Shown: piece after piece, positions 59,171 through 64,000 of the stretch | Layout of the letters: every line of letters begins with the position of its first letter | Numbering within the stretch: position 1 is the first letter of the stretch | DNA from: Hyaloperonospora brassicae | Taxonomy: Eukaryota; Oomycota; Peronosporomycetes; Peronosporales; Peronosporaceae | Reading direction: 5' to 3' | Assembly (NCBI GenBank): GCA_947650285.1 | Contig: CANTFL010001489.1 | Span: 124,001-188,000 of the forward strand | Length of the DNA stretch: 64,000 nt | The notes under the pieces: generated by a model | Databases searched by the model: none | Told to the model about the DNA's origin: nothing | Seen by the model: only the letters and a program-made list of their open reading frames with translations | Program-made: the position numbers and the translations under genes

Positions 59171-60176
59171 ATCAGTGCAGTCGCGCAGCAGTCAGACGAA
59201 GGTTTTCGACCCTGACGACATCGATCCCGATGAATTGGGACAAGAAGATCGTACACACGCGATAGTAGCTACGACCGAAACGTTGAAAGACGGTGGTAGC
59301 ATACCTCAACGCATTCGAGTGCCGGCGATGACAGAGCTTAAAGAATTCAGTGGTAAGGATCGAGATAAAGATCGGGCCAGAAGATGGATCAGCAAGGTCA
59401 AATCGGCCTTCTTGCGCGATCAAGCACCCGATGAGGAGAAGTGTTTGGTGTTCGGAGATCTGCTGAAAGGACCCGCTCGAAACTGGTTCAACCAAATAAG
59501 TCGATCCAATCGAAAGAAGTGGAAGAGATTGCTGGATGAGTTTATGGTACAGTATGGAGGGCAAGGTGTCTCTCTGGCCAGACAATACTATCTCGCACGA
59601 AAACGATCGGATGGAAATCTACAGGAGTATCTAAACCGCTTAAATGTAGCGGATAAGCATGCCAAGATCGCGATCAGAGACGAGAGGATGACCACATTGG
59701 ACACACGTCGTGAACATGTGGAACATTTCATTGCCACGTTGGACGATCGCGATCTGGCCAAGCAGCTGACCCTACTACGATTAGCCGATATAAATGAGTT
59801 GGAGGAGACTTTACGTGCATGCCAAAGGATGAAGAGTCGTCAGTCGAATACGTCGACAGGATCGAACAAGTTCCACCAGCGAGCGAATGCCTCCCCGAAT
59901 CCTACGTCATTCGAGACTGCTCGGGCGGTGAGGGAAATCCGTGAACGGATCGAAATAGCGGATCGGAATTGGACTCGATTGGATCGGATGAAGACAAAGA
60001 TCGCCGCCGAGTTTGTGGGACCACTACATCTGGTCAAAAGAGATCGGATCAAGATCATAGTACCTGGCCTAAGAATACTGGTTAAGAAGGTGTACGTGAT
60101 CGAGGTGGAAAATCGAAGGCATGCACTCACTGCGGATCGACGCGATATGATGATCGTGGATGCTGGCAGAGACTGA
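59160..60176 (+). pseudogene. Capsid part of element C gag
   Basis: The 338-codon frame contains the Ty3/gypsy capsid signature: FSGKDRDKDRARRWISKVKS, then the LLKGPARNWFNQISRS helix with the conserved Trp, the YGGQGVSLARQYYLARKRSD stretch, and LQEYLNRLNVADKHAK. The end of this frame, from about 60080, departs from the zinc-knuckle frame, so a one-base change near there breaks gag. Function: particle assembly and RNA packaging. Confidence 0.85.
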
Positions 60177-60364
60177 TGTGCCAGAAGTGCGGTCGCAAAG
60201 AGCATCCATCGGACAAGTGCTTCTACGTGTGTGTAGCATGTGGAGAGGTACATGAGAATGGCAAATGCCCCATGGAAGAGTTCTTTAACTTAATCCTCCA
60301 GTGGTATGTGCTTACTAAGCATGCGGGTTTGTTTCCCCCGAAAGTCGAGGAAATGTTAAACTAG
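60110..60364 (+). pseudogene. Zinc-knuckle end of element C gag
   Basis: In the frame of 60176-60364 and upstream of it there are three knuckle-like units. CTHCGSTRYDDRGC has Tyr where the His ligand is expected. CQKCGRKEHPSDKC is a perfect CX2CX4HX4C. CVACGEVHENGKC has one residue fewer in the middle. Stop at 60362-60364. Confidence 0.8.
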
Positions 60365-60644
60365 AAAGCTCGCCAGGTTGGAATCTGGCACGAGCCGAGC
60401 GTTCTAAGCTATGCATATAAGCATTTGTTGAGAAGAAGTCGAATGACCAAGGAGTTAAAGATCGGCGCGATCCGATCTCTAATATATGTGATCGTTAAAA
60501 ACGGACCTCTCTGATATAAAGTGTGAAGCGAGTGGACTATTATGCCCGATTCTCGGTGGAGATAGAGCTCGATCTTACCCCAGGTGAGTCGAGAGAATAC
60601 TGAAATATCATACTCCGGGAAAATGGTTTAAACAAGCGAAAGCA

Positions 60645-61349
60645 GTGGGCAAGATAAACAATGAGAAGGCCACTTTTCTGTTTGACTCTGGTGCGGAGAT
60701 CTCGATCATCGACACTACCTTTGCTCGTAAGGTAGGGTGTGTGTTAGATGAGGACCAAACACAAGAATGTGTTGGGATCGGAGAGAGTACTTATATGACG
60801 GTAGGACGGACCAAGATCGAGATCACACTGAACGGACCACTAGTGTGTTATTTTGATGTCTGGGTTGGGGATCGAGTCGATCAAGAAGCTATACTAGGCA
60901 TGGACTTCATGGTTCCTGCAGGTATTCGTTTGGATTTGGCCGACGGAACTCTTTGCCTGCCCGACGAGGTCCGAATCTGTCTGGCTGGACAAAGACCACC
61001 GTACCGATCGAATATATCGGCGGTCAACATTGACAATCAACATGTAGCCATTGCGGCCGGTAGATCGACGGAAGTCAGGATCGGCGTCAACCCTCCTAAA
61101 TCTAAGCTTTGGGTGCGACGGGATGTGGCGTGGATTCCTACCGTGACGAATGGCCCCGGAATGAATAAGTTCTTGCAGCTTACAAATATAAGCGATCGTG
61201 ACTTGATCTTAAACTACGGGCCCCCTTTAGCGTTGTGGATGACAGAAGACATGATCCCACGATCTAAAGGATACTTACCTGTGGGATCACGGCGGTACAT
61301 GGAATGGCAGACATTGGCTTTTGAAGCCACTACAGATCGAGAAGAATAA
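60645..61349 (+). CDS. Aspartic protease region of element C
   Basis: A 234-codon open frame with the retropepsin motif FLFDSGAEISIID (D-S-G) about 12 residues from its start and the partner AILGMDFMVPAGIRLD. A C-terminal half of about 110 residues has no known domain. The frame start is internal to a polyprotein and is not a true initiation site. No lesion is seen within it. Confidence 0.85.
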   Translation: MGKINNEKATFLFDSGAEISIIDTTFARKVGCVLDEDQTQECVGIGESTYMTVGRTKIEITLNGPLVCYFDVWVGDRVDQEAILGMDFMVPAGIRLDLADGTLCLPDEVRICLAGQRPPYRSNISAVNIDNQHVAIAAGRSTEVRIGVNPPKSKLWVRRDVAWIPTVTNGPGMNKFLQLTNISDRDLILNYGPPLALWMTEDMIPRSKGYLPVGSRRYMEWQTLAFEATTDREE

Positions 61350-61520
61350 AAAGCCGAAGCCTACACGGGCCTGTTAGTTGATCATCCTATGTCTGAGAAA
61401 CCTACCCGAATTTTGACACGTTTAAAACGGAATTTAGACGACATCAAGGATTCTGCAGAGATCGCCTCACTATCCGCCTCTAATGGTGACTCTGAAGAGG
61501 AGTTGCAGGACGAATGTACG

Positions 61521-62053
61521 AGTGGAGAGAATAATGACGACAAGAATGATAGATCGACAATGAGATCGTGTGCGGTCAATGCAGTGCAGAAGACGCCAGA
61601 ACATTCAGGTGAAGAGGACATGGTTGCAGAAGAGGCTATGACACCGAAGGACAACCAGGAGATAACTGATCCGCTATAAGGACAGTCCAACTGTCACCCA
61701 GACGGGATCAGGGTTGAAGATCAGGAGGCGCATAGCCAGCCTACACGACTGGATGAGGACGTGAAAGCTGTTACGATCGACGGCTAAGCAATGGAGAATA
61801 ACGAAGACAAGGATGATAGATCGACAATGAGATCGTGTGCGGTCAACGCAGTGTGGAAGACGCCAGAACATTCGGTTGAAGAGGACATGGTTGCAGAAGA
61901 GGCTATGACACCGAATGACAACCAGGAGATAACTGATCCGTGACAAGGACAGTCCAACTGTCACCCAGACGGGATCAGGGTTGAAGATCGGGAGGTGCAT
62001 AGCCAGTCTACACGACTAGATGACGACGTGAAAGCTGTCACGATCGACGGCGA
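61521..62053 (+). repeat. 267-bp tandem duplication between protease and RT
   Basis: Two copies at a constant offset of 267 bp (for example AGATCGACAATGAGATCG at 61551 and 61818; ACGATCGACGGC at 61773 and 62040). 267 is 89 codons, so the frame is kept. The copies differ at a number of positions. Confidence 0.95.
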
Positions 62054-63700
62054 AGTTATGGATAGGTATGTACCGGATGAATCGACATACAATCACGAGG
62101 GAGGTGAACTGTTCGCGGAAGATGTGGAACAACGCATGGCTGTGCTGACGAAGGTAACCATATCCACGACCGAGATGACAATCGACGGTGTTCAAGTTGG
62201 CGATCCTGGAATACCCTTGACAGAGGGTCAGGAGGATTTGCGACGACTGATATGGAGGATTCGTCGCCTGTTGATCGAGAAAGCAAATGCATTACCCCCT
62301 GCATCACGCGGGGACGTTTGTGATATTGATGTGAAAGAAACGAGGCCGATCGCTCAGCGTCTACCACCTGTTGCGCCAAAGTTTCGTGAGAAGTTAGCCG
62401 ATCTGATAAAAGGCCTGTTGTCAGCCAAGATTATCCGAACCTTGACATCGCCGTGGGCATCACCAATAGTCGTGATTAGTAAGAAAAATGGAGAAGATAT
62501 CCGACTGTGTATCGATTATCGACGGGTTAATCAGCTAACGCAGCTGATGGTATACCCTATGTCACTTATCAGTGAATTGTTGCAGGACATGGACAAAGCA
62601 ATGTGATATTGTTCGCTGGACATGGCGAGTGGATTTTGGGTGGTAGAGATGACCAAACGAGCAATATCGATCTCTGCGTTCATAACGCCGTCAGATCTGT
62701 TTGAATGGATGCGGATGCCTTTTGGATTAAAGAACGGCCCACAGATTTGTCAGCGTTTAATTGATTATGCTCTATATGGGTATATCAAGATCGGCGCAGA
62801 TAAGGATGTGAATGCAACGGATCATCCTAAGTTAACTGATGAGTTTACTGAGAGAGAGCTGGAAATGGATCAAGCGCCGTCCGTGCTGGGCAGGCGATCT
62901 TTTATTGACGATAAATTGATCCCGGCTACGTCATGGGTATCTTTGTACGACAAGGTTGAAAGATTATTGACAGCATGCGATCGATGGAATCTGTCGATCA
63001 GTCTGAACAAGCGTTTTTGGGTACGGCGTAAAGTGGATTACTTAGGTCATCAGGTATCATTGGCGGGGTCGGAGACCAATCCTAAATATCTAGGATCGCT
63101 GGTCAACATTCCTTTTCCCACAACTTTGCGATCCATGCAATCGTTCCTGGGTAGCTTAAACTATTACAGTCGTTTTATAGAAGATTTCGCAGTATATGCA
63201 TCTGTGTTGTACGAGTTAGGAGCGGTGGATATTTTAAATATGAGCCATATGGGAGATCATGATGCTATGGCGGGAAGTTGCGATAACACATTACAAGGAG
63301 GTGAGCATGATCCAAATGAGCGATCTAGGTGGGAAAGGGCCGCCATTTCATTAACTTTGCTGAAGGCCAAGATCGCTACAACCCCGACCCTCAAACATTT
63401 TGATCAAGATCGACTTCCAGTGATCGTGGTATATGCTAGTAAGTGGGCCGTATCGGCCTCTTTATTGCAAGAATATGACGGCGTATACTGGCCGGTGACA
63501 TTCACGAGTCGCACACTGAAGCCGAATGAAGTTAATTATGGTATGGTGGAGAAAGAAGTTTTAGCCCTACTTCGAATCTTGGAAGTTTGCTAAACCATGA
63601 TAGTATCCCGAGAGATCAGAGTGCTCACTCGATATTCGACACTAGCTTGGCTAGTTCAACTTTCTGGCATCAATGGGAGACTGAGAAGATGGGCTGCGAT
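61995..63700 (+). pseudogene. Reverse transcriptase and native RNase H of element C
   Basis: One frame with two in-frame stops, TGA at 62604 and TAA at 63591. RT motifs: SPWASPIVVISKKNGEDIRL, CIDYRRVNQLT, LDMASGFWVV with the first catalytic Asp, MRMPFGLKNGPQICQRLID, a charged insertion of about 50 residues, then the catalytic box SFIDDKLIP (F-x-D-D) and KVDYLGHQVS. The connection has MQSFLGSLNYYSRFIEDFAV. In the native RNase H the first catalytic Asp is missing (VIVVYASKWAVSASL, where VxxDAS is expected). The third is also replaced (TRYSTL where TDH-L is expected), while the Glu in EKEVLALL remains. So this RNase H is probably catalytically dead, apart from the stops. Confidence 0.85.
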
Positions 63701-63739
63701 GCTATCGAATTGGAAACTTGGAGGTCAAGAGATGTAACA

Positions 63740-64000
63740 AAGGGGAGGATGAAATACTAGGCGCTCTCGCAGCTAGTATGACTCCGCGAGATGAGGGGGA
63801 TGATGTGTTGATTGCATCCGCTCCACAGAAGAAACCTAAACAGTTGATAACTATGCTACCTCCCACGGTAGGTACGGATGAATGCCTGTTGGTGGTCAGT
63901 TTCGACGGGTCGGCACGGACTAAACGGAAGAGCGGGGCAATAAGGGCGTTCGTGTGGAAGATACCAGAATGGAACATCATCTCAGCCGCTGCGGAATACG
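63740..64000 (+). CDS. Start of a second RNase H domain in element C (truncated by window)
   Basis: An open frame to the window end with an acidic linker (SMTPRDEGDDVLIASAP) and then LLVVSFDGSARTKRKSGA, the first strand of an RNase H fold with the catalytic Asp in F-D-G-S. This is where additional archaeal-type RNase H domains sit in oomycete and plant Tat-like gypsy elements. It follows a one-base G insertion near 63719 that separates it from the RT frame. Only about 45 residues of the domain are visible. Confidence 0.7.

Larger units (their letters stand above)
56932..64000 (+). mobile_element. Ty3/gypsy LTR retrotransposon (element C), 3' part beyond the window
   Basis: 5' LTR 56932-58008, then gag, zinc knuckles, protease, RT, native RNase H and the start of a second RNase H at the window end. 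The integrase and 3' LTR would lie further on. Few lesions compared with elements A and B: in-frame stops at 58369, 58879, 59044, 62604 and 63591, a frame change near 60080, and one extra G near 63719. Internal sequence is unusually rich in GATC. Oomycete Ty3/gypsy elements with an additional RNase H convergent with plant Tat elements are known; this copy fits that group. Confidence 0.92.

Noticed and set aside
7000..64000. CRISPR-like arrays, bacterial operons or prophage
   Set aside because: None present; regular repeats here are microsatellites, LTR arrays or a simple duplication, and gene structure is eukaryotic.

Overview
The window looks like a repeat-rich oomycete genome (Phytophthora or downy-mildew type). 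The signs are GT-AG introns of about 40-150 nt, YCAYTYY-type initiators close to start codons, lipid-signalling domain fusions (FYVE-START, GTPase-PH) and several Ty3/gypsy families, one with a second RNase H. All family assignments come from reading translations and motifs by eye; no database search was possible.

Layout. 0.8-1.5 kb: small PH-domain gene (minus). 1.5-3.5 kb: microsatellite-rich intergenic DNA. 3.5-5.1 kb: FYVE / two-membrane-segment / START gene (plus) with one frame break in a G run. 6.73-14.71 kb: chromodomain Ty3/gypsy element A with both LTRs, a gag-pol frameshift signal and a long antisense gene, followed by a fragment of a related LTR. 17.2-20.2 kb: 11-exon gene for a GB1/RHD3-like GTPase with helical region and C-terminal PH domain (minus). 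25.48 kb: tRNA-Gln(UUG). 26.5-29.3 kb: importin-beta (minus). 31.3-33.0 kb: MFSD1-like MFS transporter (minus). 34.7 to about 46.3 kb: scattered, colinear remains of a DNA-PKcs-like PIKK gene (plus), interrupted by a SINE-like element with target-site duplication, an unclassified GC-rich insertion and a solo LTR. 48.0-56.9 kb: decayed gypsy element B (minus) with a diverged LTR nested in it. 56.93 kb to the end: gypsy element C (plus, truncated by the window), whose 1077-bp LTR is the same family as the solo LTR at 44.6 kb.

The housekeeping genes are compact and appear intact: importin-beta, the transporter, the GTPase-PH gene and the PH gene. The rest is mobile DNA at different stages of decay.

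The strongest unexplained signal is that element A, LTRs and coding regions alike, is packed with short perfect inverted repeats (7-12 bp arms, 2-15 nt loops), often back to back. One LTR stem differs between the two LTR copies by a paired change that keeps it perfect. One of these hairpins sits 5 nt downstream of a canonical A AAA AAT slippery heptamer and contains the gag stop codon, a textbook -1 frameshift layout. Element A also carries a roughly 1.6-kb antisense gene ending in a coiled coil that overlaps the chromodomain on the other strand. Element C has lost catalytic residues in its native RNase H and carries a second RNase H start downstream.
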